Below are positions 21,554-32,739 of a stretch of DNA of 64,000 bases, in pieces. The position numbers and the translations under genes are program-made. The notes under the pieces are model-generated. The model worked only from the letters and a program-made list of their open reading frames with translations, was not told where the DNA came from and searched no databases. Each line of letters opens with the position of its first letter. The first letter of the stretch is position 1. The DNA is taken from NCBI RefSeq assembly GCF_950295315.1, contig NC_080162.1:68299760-68363759 (forward strand), in the 5' to 3' direction. This DNA is from Erinaceus europaeus (Eukaryota > Chordata > Mammalia > Eulipotyphla > Erinaceidae).

Positions 21554-21770
21554 TGGGGGCCAGGTGGTGGCACACTTGGTTGAGTACACGTGTCACAATG
21601 CACAAGACAGCAGGTTCGACCCCTGGTCCCCACCTGCAGGTGGAAAGCTTCACAAGTGGTGAAGCAGGGCTGCAGGAGTCTTTCTGTCTCACACTCTCTC
21701 TATTACCACTTCCCTCTTGATTTTTGGCTATCTATACAATACATAAATAAAGATAATAATAATAATATTA
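21554..21770 (+). mobile_element. SINE type A
   Basis: GGGGCCAGGTGGTGGCACAC head, B box GGTTCGACCCC, GAAAGCTTCACAAGTGGTGA core, tail with ATAAATAAAGATAATAATAA. Confidence 0.93.
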
Positions 21771-21871
21771 ATAAACCCTTAAAAAGTGTTATCTAGGAGA
21801 AAACATTGCTTAAGAAGCTGTGACTTCATAAAATGAAAACAATAAAAAAAGTTTAAAGACTGAGGAACATA

Positions 21872-22068
21872 GGGGCCAGGTGGTGGCACACCTGGTTAAG
21901 TACATATTTTACAATGTGCAAGGATCTGGCTTTAAGCCCTAATTCCTCACCTGCAGGGGGAAATCTTCACAAATGGTGAAGTAGTACTGAAGGTGTCTCA
22001 CTGTCTCTCTCCCTACTTCCCCCCTCCTCTCAATTTATGGCTGTCTCTACCAAATAAATTTTTAAAAA
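21872..22068 (+). mobile_element. SINE type A with target duplication
   Basis: Type A head and tail; ACTGAGGAACAT is repeated at 21860-21871 and 22069-22080. Confidence 0.93.
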
Positions 22069-22271
22069 ACTGAGGAACATTCAAAGAAGATAGATCAAGA
22101 TGAAAGAAACTAAGTGAAGAGAAATGAGATATAGAGGTCAATAGTCAACAAATAAATCCCATAGAGACAGGACAGAGATAATGATAAAAGAAAATTTTCA
22201 CATAAATAATGAAAAAAAAACATGAATATTGAGAGTTCCCAAAAATTTCCAGGGAGAGAAGAGAGAAACAA

Positions 22272-22272
<1 letters not shown>

Positions 22273-22330
<58 letters not shown>
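22273..22330 (+). repeat. (CA)n microsatellite
   Basis: 29 uninterrupted CA units. Confidence 0.97.
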
Positions 22331-22335
<5 letters not shown>

Positions 22336-23804
22336 CCTCTGGAATACATTTTCAAGAAATTTCAACATATCTGTAAAGAAAGATCCTAACATTTCCAAGT
22401 AAATTACTCAAAACATCCATAATAGAAATAAACCTTCTTCTCATTATTATTACTGATATAAGTATCTTGTGCATCTCCACCCGTTACTATGCACGCATTT
22501 GATAATAATGTGAAAAGATTCTAAAACTTTTTTTAAAAGAAGCATCCAGATATGATGCATTATGTGTCAAACCTTCTACTGATAACATCCTGAATAGATC
22601 AAACTTCTTAGTATTAAACACTGAGAAGCATCGGAATAATAAATATCACAAACACAAATATATATATATATACATATATATATATGTACGTATATATATA
22701 TGTATATATATATATATTGCATTCCAATTTTTAACTCATAAAACAAGACTCATGATACTTGGTACAGCTGGTAGGGGTCATCAGAGAAGCATTTTAGATG
22801 AAATAGATAAAATCTCAAAACAGTTCACTTTGATTTCTGGTTCAAGATAGATTTACATTGTAACTACTAGGTGACTGAAACAAAATATGAGATCATGGCA
22901 AGATCTTAAGAAGGAATGATTCCCCAATAAAGAAATAAAAAAAGAAGGAATGAATATCAAGACCTTTTTAGAGCCCTTATCTCTTTACAACTAATACAAT
23001 TGTATTAATTGTACAATTAATTGTATTAATTAATTGTGTTAAATAATTGTATTAATTAATTTTATTAATTGTACCATTAATCTTGACTAACATTAAGTTC
23101 AACAGAAGAAATGCTGAGTAATATAAGAATAATATTTAGGAAAAAATACAGAAACATATAAACCTCAAACATTAAACAGAGTACTATATTTATCCCAATA
23201 AAACCATATATGAAAAGAATCAAGGAGACATGAAGAGAACAAATTTAAAAATTGAAAATATATTGGTAGGAAAACATAAATATACATATATATGTGTATA
23301 TATAGTAAAAATAAATGTGATAAAAATGCTATCTAGTTAAAATAGAGTATAAGAGGCAATTTTTTTTGTATACATGCTAAAAAAATTAAAAACAGAGAAA
23401 ATAAAATATTTGAGCAAGAAATAAAAAAAAACCCTTCTTCCTCTTCAATGTAGTATGGGAGGGAAGAAAAAACAGCACCAGAAATGAAAATAAGAAATAG
23501 TAATGTTTACACCATAAAGCAGAATGTAATGGAAGGGCACACAGAACCCCTCAGGCACAAATCAGGAAATAGGTTTCCTACTTAATATGGCACAATGTTG
23601 AAAAGGTACCTTGAGTGATTCTTTCTTCATAATGAAATCAAAGTCTGTGGACAGGGCCTGGGAAAAGGTAGATAATGTCTCCCAAGAGGCCTAAGCTGAA
23701 ACCAAAGAGCAGCAGGAAAAGTAGAGTTGAAGGAGAACTAGACATGCCATCTTTATTTGTATATGACCTCTGCTGGGAACTCAGGGAAACTTCTGAAGGT
23801 GAGA
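22331..23804. other. AT-rich stretch with simple repeats, no gene seen
   Basis: Contains a TA/TG alternating block at 22658-22718 and an ATTAATTG-rich, self-complementary block at 22985-23085. The rest is non-repetitive AT-rich DNA without coding signal. Confidence 0.5.
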
Positions 23805-23960
23805 AACTATGAAAAAGAAGAAGGAGAAGGAGGAGGAGGAGATGATGATAATGAAGAAGAAGAAAGAGAGAAAGAAAGATGGAAGGAAGGGAGGATGGAA
23901 GCAAGGAATGGAGGAAGAAAGAGAAGGAGGAAGGAAGGAAAGAAATAGAGAGAGAGATAC
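23805..23960 (+). repeat. Purine-rich (GAA/GGA/GGAA) simple repeat
   Basis: About 150 bases of almost pure purine on the plus strand. Open frames here code for Glu/Lys/Arg runs and are compositional. Confidence 0.9.
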
Positions 23961-24597
23961 TTCCAGATTACAGCACAGAGAGTGTAACTAAATGAATTCC
24001 TATGAATTATAAAGAAAGTGAAGAATATGGGCTTCCTTGCTGTATTGGTGGGAAGATGTTCAAGAAAATAAATTCAAAGGCTGTGCCACCAGCCTGCTTA
24101 CTCTCACAAGATACATTAAAATGGTTATGTTTTCCAAAGGAATCAACAATGTGAAACAAACATAAGGTATAAACTTATAAATGGAAAAGATAAAGAATAA
24201 AATAGAAAAGGAATAAAAACAATAGGCATAGGAAGCATATATGGCCTAGGAGGAATCATTCAAAGAATCAGAAAAAAGTCATCAAGCATCTTTTTATGTT
24301 TTTTTATGCAAAATGTGTCATTACTTTCCTGACAACCCAACAGATACTTATATTCAAATTAAGTATAAAGATAACTTTCAAAAATTGAGAAGGGGACAAT
24401 AAATGGGTACAGGTTTTCAAATATCAGGAGGAGGTAAGAAACTAAGTCTTCCAAAAGAAAAAGAATTGAAAGGAGAGCAGAAAAGATAGGCAGGAATGTT
24501 CTGTGGAGATAGCCCTCAAACAATTATAATGGCATTTTTAAAATTAAATTCTTTGGAAACTGTCTTGAGGAGATATAGAATATGAGATACTATATGG
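23961..24597. other. No supported feature
   Basis: Non-repetitive AT-rich DNA; nothing recognised on either strand. Confidence 0.45.
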
Positions 24598-24773
24598 TCC
24601 AGGGGTGGCTCAGTGGATAAAGTGTTAGGCTCTCAGGGGCAGGCAGTGGTGCACCGGGTTAAGCACACGTGGTACTAAGTGCAAGGATCCCAGCTCGAGC
24701 CCCTGGCTCCCCACCTGCATGGGTAGGGGGTCACTTCACAAGCTGTGAAGCAGGTCTGCAGGTACCTATTTTC

Positions 24774-24993
24774 TTCTTATTATTATCGATTTAATAATGG
24801 TCAACAAGACCATAGGATAAAAGGGATACAAGTCTACACAATTCCCACCACTAGAACTCCGTATGCCATCTCCTCCATTGGAAGCTTTCCTATTCTTTAT
24901 TACTCTGGGGGCATGGACCCAGGATCATTATGGAGTGCAGAAGGTGGAAGGTCTGGCTTCTGTAATTGCACTTCCACTGAACATGGGCATTGG
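24774..24993 (-). mobile_element. L1 3' UTR fragment inside a SINE
   Basis: Minus-strand copy of the last 220 bases of the L1 3' end. The SINE sequence CAGGTRYCTATYTTTCT occurs on both sides (about 24757-24773 and 24994-25010) and serves as a target duplication. Confidence 0.82.
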
Positions 24994-25017
24994 CAGGTGT
25001 CTATCTTTCTCTCCCCT

Positions 25018-25434
25018 TGCCAGTCCCTGTTCAGGGTGCCATTATGTCGGGCTGAGCTTCATGGGTGGGAGACGACCAGGAACTCATGGCTGAGACGGAA
25101 AGCAGTATCTCTTTATTCATGTGGAACGCAGCAAAATCTAAGCCATCTAAACTATCTCTAATCACAATCCTGTCCTTATACTCGCCAAGTAGGGTGGAAA
25201 GAGGATGTGATGTAGAGAGGGTGGAGCGAAAAGAGACTGGTGCAAATCATGGTGTACTACGAGAGGGGGCGGAGCAAAAAGACATCATGAACCAGTGGGG
25301 ATTAAACCAATGCCCTGTAGGCAAGACAGTGCTTAGTTAACAGTGGTTATGTAAATAGAATACAGTGTTACAAAGGGGGGATTAAACCAATGAAACGAAG
25401 GAGTTTTAGAAGCAGAATTAGAAGCATACCAACA
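25018..25434 (-). mobile_element. Solo LTR carrying a primer-binding-site tail
   Basis: It is flanked by exact 6-bp repeats TCCCCT (25012-25017 and 25435-25440). Read on the minus strand, it starts TGTTGGTATGC-like, shares the AACCACTGTTAACTAAGCAC and GAGTTCCTGGTCGTCTCCCA blocks with the 52-53 kb LTRs, and ends at about 25046. A further 26-28 bases follow before the target repeat; these include TGGCACCCTGAACAGGGAC (25041-25023), a lysine-tRNA-type primer site. The integrated end therefore lies beyond the LTR, at ...GGCA. Confidence 0.85.
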
Positions 25435-25625
25435 TCCCCTCTCTATCTTCCCTTCTTCTTTCAATTTTTCTACCCTGTCAAATAAAAAAAAAGGGAAAAA
25501 ATGGTGGGCTCTCAAAGCAGGAGGTCCAGAGTTCCATGCCGAGCAGCACATGTACCAGAGTGATGTCTGGTTCTTTCTATCTCATATTATCCCTTTCATT
25601 AATAAATAAATTAAATATTTTAAAA

Positions 25626-27107
25626 AGAAAATTAGATGCTTTTATTCAAGAAATTTTAGCAAATCTTGGTACAAGGCAGTGAGATTTTTTGGCACATGAT
25701 TCACGTGACCTGTTACTTTCCTGCCCATCCAAGTTCAGTTTGACGAAAGCTTCACTCCAGCTCATAGTCAAGAGCTACAAATCTTTCCAGTAAGTCAGTC
25801 CATCAGTATTCTCATCTCTTAACAAGTATATTTTAAGTAAATCCAACCAACAAATCAAGGGCTTTTTCTTCCAGCCAACCACAAATCACAGGGCTGATAC
25901 TACGAATGGCATAATGGGTTGAAAAAAACAGGTGCCCTAATCACTCTCACCTCAGTTCATTCAAAGTGTGGAAATTCCACAACAGTACAAACAATTTGAG
26001 AAATACTGAATCCATTGCTTCCATGGGGTATTGTTAAAAGTAATATATAACTAGCAATCTCTCAGCAAATAAAGAGCCCTATTTACCCTTTGAGGAATAC
26101 CACCAGAGGCTTCATACTGGGAGAAAGAGAAAAAAAACTTCATAAAAATAAGTCAAGTTACTAACCAAGTAATCAGAAAACAGCAAGTTCTGGAGAGGGT
26201 ATTAATATCCAGAGTTATACAATAAAGTATATTATCTTAGAATGCCCAGTCATCAACAAATAATTGAGACATATAATAAACATGGAAGTTTCTTTGTGTG
26301 TGCTCCATACACAGATCAAGGAGGCAGAAGCAGCAAATGAAAGTTCTCAGTTATCTGAAAGACTGCGAACAATGATTACAAATAAGTGTTTGTAAATAAA
26401 TGTGTAGTATACTGTAGTCTTAAAAGGCATACTTGAATCAAGATGAAACATGGAAACATACAAAAAATGTATAAAACATGGACATTCAGGACAAATTTGA
26501 TGAAATCACACAATGAACAGAGAGCAAAGATTTGGTAGCAATAAGAGAGAAGGCAAACAATGGGTCTGTCAAACATATATAATCAAATTCTCTGAAGAAC
26601 AGAATGGGAAAATATTTTAAGTAAACACAAAATTGTAGAAGAAAACATCTAAAATAAATTAGGTGTCAATCTGCCACTTTAAAAGTAGACGTGTTCCAGG
26701 AAAAAAAAATTCTGCCAACACCATTCAGTAAATTATACAGTTACTGAACTTAAAAAAAAATGATTCAGATATCCATAATGTCTAACCACAGTGAAATTAA
26801 AATACAGTTTAACAAGGTATTACATATTAAACCTTTCTACTATTGTTGTTATTCTGCCACCAGGGTTACTATTTTCTTTCTGGTGACACTGTGTGGGCTC
26901 ACTTTAGTTCTTTCCGATGTGTTTTCAGAAATAGGCTATATTCCTTTTGTCAGTATATTGTTAAAAGTAACGGAAATTGAAATGAGAAAATATAAACATA
27001 TATACAAATCAAAAAAAAAATTAAAATGGCAACAAGCCACAAGGATCAGTAATCACCATGAAAGTGATTGTTCTGAACTGACCAAACAAAAGACGCTGAA
27101 CATAGGA
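25626..27107. other. No supported feature
   Basis: About 1.5 kb of AT-rich, apparently non-repetitive sequence. The 147-codon frame at 26760-27203 runs into the next SINE and has no domain. Confidence 0.4.
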
Positions 27108-27285
27108 CAGGAAGAGGTGTACCTGGCAGAATGTGCACATTACCATGCCCAAGGTCCTAGCTTCAAGACTCTGCTCCTCACTTGTAGAGGGAAAGCTTCA
27201 TGAGTGGTGAAGTACTGTTGCAGGTGTTTCTCTAATTCTCCCTTCCTTTTCAATTTCTCTCTGTCTCTATACAAAAAAACATGGG
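27108..27285 (+). mobile_element. SINE type A, diverged
   Basis: GAAAGCTTCATGAGTGGTGA core and a CTCTGTCTCTATACAAAAAA end. Confidence 0.82.
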
Positions 27286-27286
27286 A

Positions 27287-28005
27287 CTCAGATCACATCA
27301 GATCAATGGGTTTTACAGTCAACAATATTTATACCCCTTTCCCATATTAGGGAGCTACTCTCTTCCCTGATCCAGCTTTCTGGTCCTTTTCCCACCCATG
27401 ACATCTTCTCCCCAGACAATAACTTGGATCCACCTGCATATCAGATTTCAGGCTCAGGCAAAAAAAAAAAAAAAAAAAAAAAAAACTAGTATAGCTACAG
27501 GCCCTTTGAAATATAACTAAAATATGCCTACTAGCTATCTACAAAATGGAGGACATCCCCAACACTTCATCTGCACTATTCTAGCGTCAACGATTTGTTT
27601 GGTTTTGTATGTTAACTCTCTTTTCAGCCACCAGGTTCCAGATGCTAGCATGATGCCAACCAGAATTCTCTGGACAAACAACCCCACCAATGTGTTTTGG
27701 AGCTCCGCTTCCCCAGAGCCCTTCCCCACTAGGGAAAGAGAGAGACAGGCTGGGAGTATGGATTTACCTGTCAATGCCCATGTTCTGAGGGGAAGCAATT
27801 AAAGAAGCCAGACCTTCCACCTACTGCATCCCACAATGATCTTGGACCCATACTCCCAGAGGGTTAAAGAACAGGAAAGCTATCAGGGAGGGGATGGTAT
27901 ACGGAGATGGTATAGGGGATGGTGGTGGGAATTGTGCAAAGTTGTACCCCTCTTATCCTATGGTTTAGTCAATGTTTCCTTTTTATAAATAAAATACTTA
28001 AAAAA
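27287..28005 (+). mobile_element. L1 3' UTR copy, 5'-truncated
   Basis: Collinear with 18220-18945, with an expanded A run (27460-27485); ends TTTTTATAAATAAAATACTT. Confidence 0.87.
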
Positions 28006-28454
28006 AACACTCAAAACTGCATGGATAAAAATTCAGGATTTACCTATTATATGCATCAAGAAATAATACATATGATATAAAAACCCAGATGCAAAGTGAA
28101 AGACTGAACAGGATAATTAAACAAAGCAAAGGACTCTGAAGGAAAAGGGAAAAGTGTGGAGGGGATATGAAATAAAGTGTGGAGGGTATATGAAATATAT
28201 ATATAAATATATATATATGACTTCCTAAGTAGGAGACTGAGAATGCTTTGAAGACACCTATTATGGGGAGTTGAGGAACTCTGTCCATGTGTCAACAACT
28301 GTACTATAATCTATTATCTCCACAGTAAAATTATTTAAGGGTAGGGGATTAAAAAAAAAGACTGAACAACCACTAATACAGAGAAATGAGTAGGAAAGTT
28401 ATTTTTTTAATCAGATAAAATAGACTTTAAAAAAAAGGTTAACAAGGGACAGAG
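28006..28454. other. Probable old L1 tail debris
   Basis: GTGTGGAGGGGATATGAAAT repeated at 28155 and 28177, and a CATGTGTCAACAACTGTACT-like block near 28290 resemble old L1 3' tails. Too decayed to define ends. Confidence 0.35.
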
Positions 28455-28835
28455 CTGAGTACTCTTTTCAGTCACCAGGTTCCAGATGTCATCAGGATGC
28501 CGGCCAGGCTTCCCTGGTCTGAAGACCCCACCAATGTGCCCTGGAGCTCAGCTTCCCCAGAGACCCACCCTACTAGGGAAAGAGAGAAGCAGACTGGGAG
28601 TATGAACCGACCAGTCAACACCCATGTTCAGCGGGGAAGCAATTACAGAAGCCTTCTACCTTCTGCAACCCACAATGACCCTGGGTCCATGCTCCCAGAG
28701 AGATAGAGAATGGGAAAGCTATCAGGGGAGGGGGTGGGATATGGAGATTGGGTGGTGGGAATTGTGTGGAGTTGTACCCCTCCTACCCTATGGTTTTGTT
28801 AATTAATCCTTTCTTAAATAAAAAAATAAATAAAT
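28455..28835 (+). mobile_element. L1 3' end copy, same subfamily as the 59.7-kb L1
   Basis: Shares with 62915-63350 diagnostic differences from the other copies (CATCAGGATGCCRGCCAGGC, CAGAGACCCACCCTACTAGG, TTTTGTTAATTRATCCTTTC). Ends in an AAATAAATAAATAAA tail. Confidence 0.87.
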
Positions 28836-28984
28836 AAAGTAGCTGACTTAAAGGAAGAAAAGTGGGAAACTTAAACATTAAAGCAATGCTAGATTTCTCT
28901 TCCTCCTTCTCCATCTCTGTATCTATCAAAAATAAATGAATAAATATTAAAAACAAATAAGTAATACAACATGTATTACATTAC

Positions 28985-29810
28985 TCAATGGTGACAAACT
29001 GAAAACTTTTTCTCTAAGACCCAGAATGAGACCAGGATATCCACTTTCATTTCACTGTTCAGCAAAGTCTTTAACATACTAGGCAGAGCAATGAAGCAAG
29101 AATATGATTACCATATTTCACATCTTGCAAATAAACTTTATTTAAGAAGTAAAAAAGATAAAAATCACTTCCATTTTTTCAACTTGAGGAAATGTTTTGC
29201 ATGACCACTTTTACTGGGATAGGATCTGAGAATAAAGAATAAATCATAACTGAGTTTCTGGGTATTAATTTAATACTCAGATAATAATAAATGGGAATGG
29301 AATTGAAAGTCCAGAGACAAGTCCATCAGTGGATAATTAGTGGATGATTTTCTACATGGTCAAAGGTCATTCAATGGGGGAAAACAGTCTCTACAACAAA
29401 TAGAGTGGGACAACTATATATCCACATGCAAGAGAAAGTTCTCATTTTATACTATACAAGGATAACTCAAAATAGACTGAAGATTTATATATAAGACTCG
29501 AAATGATAGAAATCTTGGAATATATTGGAGGAATCTTCAAGACTTTGAACTTGACAATGGTTTCATAGACATGATAGCAAAAGTGAAGCAACCACAAAAA
29601 CGAAAAAATAACTTGAACTTCATCAAAATTTAACTCTTCTGTTCCTCAAAGATATTACCAAAAAAAGTAAAAATAAGATCTACAGAATGATAAAATTTTG
29701 TTGAAAATAAAAATTGAGAGTGGCTAAAATACAGAAAAAATAACATATCCTATTAAAATAAACAAAATAGTTTATTTTAAAAGTCAAAGAATCTAATAAT
29801 AAAATGGGCA
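28985..29810 (+). mobile_element. Very old L1 ORF2 fragment
   Basis: Many-stop translation follows the RT region (RPRMRPGYPLSFH near 29025) and downstream ORF2 sequence (GIESPETSP near 29300, TTIYPHARESSHF near 29410). Confidence 0.6.
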
Positions 29811-29814
29811 AAAG

Positions 29815-29960
29815 GGGCCAGAGGAACCCCTCACTGGGTGAAGTTCCTGCCCTGCTGTGCAGACAGCCGAAGTTCAAACCCTAATACCACATGGCAATGC
29901 CAGGACACTGGAGGCAGCTCTGGCTCTGTACTATTATCTTTCTCAGAGATAAAGAACCTT
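29815..29960 (+). mobile_element. SINE type E (old)
   Basis: A tRNA-like head with CGAAGTTCAAACCCTAATAC and the ACCACATGGCAATGCC block; similar copies at 45225 and 59517. Confidence 0.5.
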
Positions 29961-30044
29961 TCCCTCTACTAAGGGGAATTTTGAATATTTATAGCATCAC
30001 TTATAACATATAACCAATACCAACTTAGAAAAATCAGAACTTGG

Positions 30045-30235
30045 AGCCAACAATGGGATGACCCATAAAGTGCAGAAGTTACCATGTGCAAAAGACCCCA
30101 GTTCAAGCTCCAGGTTCAACCTTCCAGGGGGAAGCTTCATGAGTAGTAGAGCAGGCTACAAATGTCTCTCTTTCTCTTCCCCTCTCTGTTTCCTATTTCT
30201 CTCTATCATAATAAAAGAAAATTTAAAAATAGAAA
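30045..30235 (+). mobile_element. SINE type A
   Basis: AGTTCAAGCTCC B-box region, GGGGGAAGCTTCATGAGTAG core, CT-rich end and A-rich tail. Confidence 0.8.
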
Positions 30236-30269
30236 AGGAAAAATCTGGAACAATGCTGCTATAAAAAAG

Positions 30270-30460
30270 TTCCTTGGTAGTCGGGCGGTAGCGCAGTGGG
30301 TTAACTGCACGTGGCACAAAGCGAAAGGACCAGGGTGAGGATCCTTGCACATATGTGCAATTTCACCATTACTCAGCTGCTTTTTCATTTTGCACAGGTG
30401 GGAATCCCCCAGCCATAGGGCATACAAGACCCCCAGAATCACCGAGTTCTGACCCTGTCA
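30270..30460 (+). mobile_element. SINE type B, partial or atypical
   Basis: A clean head (GTCGGGCGGTAGCGCAGTGG) through AAGGACCAGGGTGAGGATCC. It then departs from the family into TTGCACATATGTGCAATTTC and related sequence, and ends near the next, inverted SINE. Confidence 0.75.
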
Positions 30461-30462
30461 AA

Positions 30463-30725
30463 GAACTTTTAAAAAAATTATTTAATATTTATTTATTTCC
30501 TTTTTGTTGCCCTTGTTGTTTTTCATTGTTGTTGTAGTTATTATTGTTGTTGTTATTGATGTCATCATTGTTGAATAGGACAGAGAGAAATGGAGAGAGG
30601 AGGAGAAGACAGAGAGGGGGAGAGAAAGACAGACACCTGCAGACCTGTTTCACTGCTTGTAAAGCGAGTCCTCTGCAGGTAGGGAGCTGGGGCTTGAACC
30701 GGAGGCTCAAACCGGGGGCTCCCAT
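30463..30725 (-). mobile_element. SINE type B
   Basis: Inverted copy with TTGTTGCCCTTGTTGTTTTT tail side and GGACAGAGAGAAATGGAGAG; head truncated or rearranged at 30690-30725. Confidence 0.88.
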
Positions 30726-30875
30726 GTTATCCAAATAAACAAATAAGTAAATAAAATATAAAGACACACTCCTGGCAGGGATGGGCAAACATAACTCTGG
30801 TGATGGGAATGGTGTGGAATTATACCAGTACTATTTTATAATTTTTAAATCATTAATAAAAATAAATTTAAAAAG
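30726..30875 (+). mobile_element. L1 3' tail fragment
   Basis: GGTGATGGGAATGGTGTGGA and TTAATAAAAATAAATTTAAA match L1 tail ends elsewhere in the window. Confidence 0.5.
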
Positions 30876-30939
30876 AAAGTTGTATATATACACAACAGAA
30901 TACTAATCAACTATTTTAAAAAGATGAATTCACTTTCTT

Positions 30940-31167
30940 TTTCTATAAATTTCTAAGTTTTAATATTATTTTTGTTTATTGGATAGAGACAGCCAGAAAT
31001 TGAGAGGAGGGGGGAGATAGAGAGGGAAAGAGACAGAGAGACACCTGTAACACTGCTTCATCACTCGCAAAGCTTTCCCCCTGCAGGTGGGGACAAGGGG
31101 CTTGAACTTGGGTCCCTGTGCATTATAACATGTGTGCTCATCTAGGTGCACCACCACCCGGCCCCAG
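30940..31167 (-). mobile_element. SINE type A with target duplication
   Basis: Inverted type A with an intact head (CACCACCCGGCCCC at the right). GAATTCACTTTCTT occurs on both sides (about 30925 and 31168). Confidence 0.92.
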
Positions 31168-31179
31168 AATTCACTTTCT

Positions 31180-31525
31180 TCACCTCATCTTGGATGGAGC
31201 ATGAGGGAATTATGTTAAACGAGTTAAGCTAGAAAGAGAAGTATGACTATGGGTTGATTTAACTCATGGACAGAAGTTGAGAAATAAGGACAGAGGGGAA
31301 AAGACAAAGCAGAACTTGGACTGGGTTCCTGTATTACAACAAAGTAAAGGACTTTGGGGGGAGGGAAGGCTTTCAGGTCCTGGTGCATGATGGTGGAGAA
31401 AGAAGGAGCTAGGCTGGGGGTGAGAGTGTTTTGAACAGAAATGAGAAATTTTACACATGTAACAACAACTGTATCTACTATAAACCATTATTCCCCTCAC
31501 TCCCCCCCCCAAAAAAAAAAAACTT
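31180..31525 (+). mobile_element. L1 3' end, older family
   Basis: The end of ORF2 (CACCTCATCTTGGATGGAGC) and a short 3' UTR (GTCCTGGTGCATGATGGTGG, TACTATAAACCATTATTCCC) close in a C/A-rich tail. Similar copies lie at 56690 and 58345. Confidence 0.78.
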
Positions 31526-31639
31526 TAAAAAGGTAGCATCCTGGCCTTTAATTTTTTTCTAAATGGAAAATTAATGTGAAACATTTTAACGTTTAACTTT
31601 CTACAAATCTAAATAAATGTACCGAATCATTAAAAACAA

Positions 31640-32165
31640 GTGAAAAATAGAGAGTGAGAAGTAAACACAGGTAAACATTTCTCCAGAGAAAATATAAGTG
31701 AAGGTATTCATAAGCCTCATAAATCAACAGGAAAATGCCAATAAAACCACAAGAAACATCATTTCACACACATTGGAACAGCTAGAATAATAAAAGATGG
31801 GTAATAAATGTTGGTGAAGATGTATAGAAAATTCAAAACTTCATACAATTTGCTTAAGAAAGTGTAAAATTGTGTAAATGCAATAAAAATTGGTGGTTTT
31901 CCAGTAAGTTAAATATGTTATTATATGACTCAGCAATTCTATTAAAAAAATTGAAAACAGATGCTCAAAAACTCAGATCAGTATTAACAACAGTATTATT
32001 CACAATAGCCGCAAGGTGGAACCAACCCAACTGTCCATAACTGATGAATGAATAAACAAAATGCAGTATTCATACAATGGAATATCATTCAGTCATAAAA
32101 GGAAATGTAGGGCAGATACATGCTGCAGTATGGATAAACCTTTAAAACATTATGCTGAACATTAA
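31640..32165 (+). mobile_element. Ancient L1 ORF2 end
   Basis: CAATAGCCGCAAGGTGGAAC, CAACTGTCCATAACTGATGA, TACAATGGAATATCATTCAG and a CTGCAGTATGGATAAACCTT block are typical of mammalian-wide L1 3' ORF2 sequence. Confidence 0.8.
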
Positions 32166-32169
32166 AACA

Positions 32170-32290
32170 TTATGGGATAGCATAATGGTTATACGAAAGC
32201 TTCTATGATGGAAGCTCCATAGAAACCAGGCTCAACTCCTAGTACCTCCAAAAGTTAAGCAGTGATCTGGTTATAATAAAATAAAATAAA
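32170..32290 (+). mobile_element. SINE type D
   Basis: GGGATAGCATAATGGTTATA head, AGGCTCAACTCCTAGTACC and an ATAAAATAAAATAAAATTAA tail. Confidence 0.6.
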
Positions 32291-32307
32291 ATTAAGAATT
32301 ACTCTAA

Positions 32308-32503
32308 ATGGGGGTCAGGTGATGGTTCACATAGTTGAATGCACATGTTACAATACATATGGACGACCTTGGTTAGAGCCCCCAATACTCACTTGTAAGG
32401 GGAAAGATTTGTGAGTGGTGAAGCAAAGTCTCTGTCTCTATTACCCCCTCCCTTCTCAGTTTCTGTCTGTCTCTATCCAATAAATAAATAAAGATAATAC
32501 ATT
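32308..32503 (+). mobile_element. SINE type A
   Basis: Full head-to-tail type A copy ending CAATAAATAAATAAAGATAA. Confidence 0.9.
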
Positions 32504-32738
32504 TCTTTTTTTATATTTATTTATTCCCTTTTGTTGCCCTTGTTGTTTTATTGTTGTAGTTATTATTGTCGTTGTCGTTGTTGGATAGGACAGAGAGAAA
32601 TGGAGAGAGGAGGGGAAGACAGAGAGGAGAAGAGAAAGACAGACACCTGCAGACCTGCTTCACCGCCTGTGAAGTGATTCCCAGTCCTTGCGCTTTGCGC
32701 CACCTGCGCTTAACCCGCTGCGCTACCGCCTGACTCCC
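32504..32738 (-). mobile_element. SINE type B inserted in the tail of a type A SINE
   Basis: Intact inverted type B copy (head CTGCGCTACCGCCTGACTCCC at the right). AAGATAATAYATTT is duplicated on both sides. Confidence 0.92.
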
Positions 32739-32739
32739 A

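Larger units (their letters stand above)
24638..25503 (+). mobile_element. Type B SINE, itself interrupted twice
   Basis: Head and core at 24638-24772 (GGTGCACCGGGTTAAGCACA, CACTTCACAAGCTGTGAAGC). Short middle piece at 24994-25017. CT-rich part and tail from 25435 to about 25503 (CTGTCAAATAAAAAAAAAGG). Confidence 0.85.
24598..25625 (+). mobile_element. Type C SINE split by nested insertions
   Basis: The type C head (GGTCCAGGGGTGGCTCAGTG) at 24598-24636 resumes at 25504 (GGGCTCTCAAAGCAGGAGGT) and ends with an AATAAATAAATTAAATATTT tail at 25625. Between the halves lies a type B SINE flanked by GGCTCTCA, which is itself interrupted by an L1 3' fragment and an LTR. Confidence 0.85.

Noticed and set aside
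23805..23960. CRISPR-like or bacterial repeat array
   Set aside because: Repeats are simple purine runs without spacers, and the whole context is mammalian.
23757..23991. Glu/Lys-rich frames
   Set aside because: Products of the purine-rich simple repeat.
26760..27203. 147-codon frame beginning with a hydrophobic stretch
   Set aside because: Crosses into a SINE, contains a Lys run from poly-A, and shows no family signature; likely chance.
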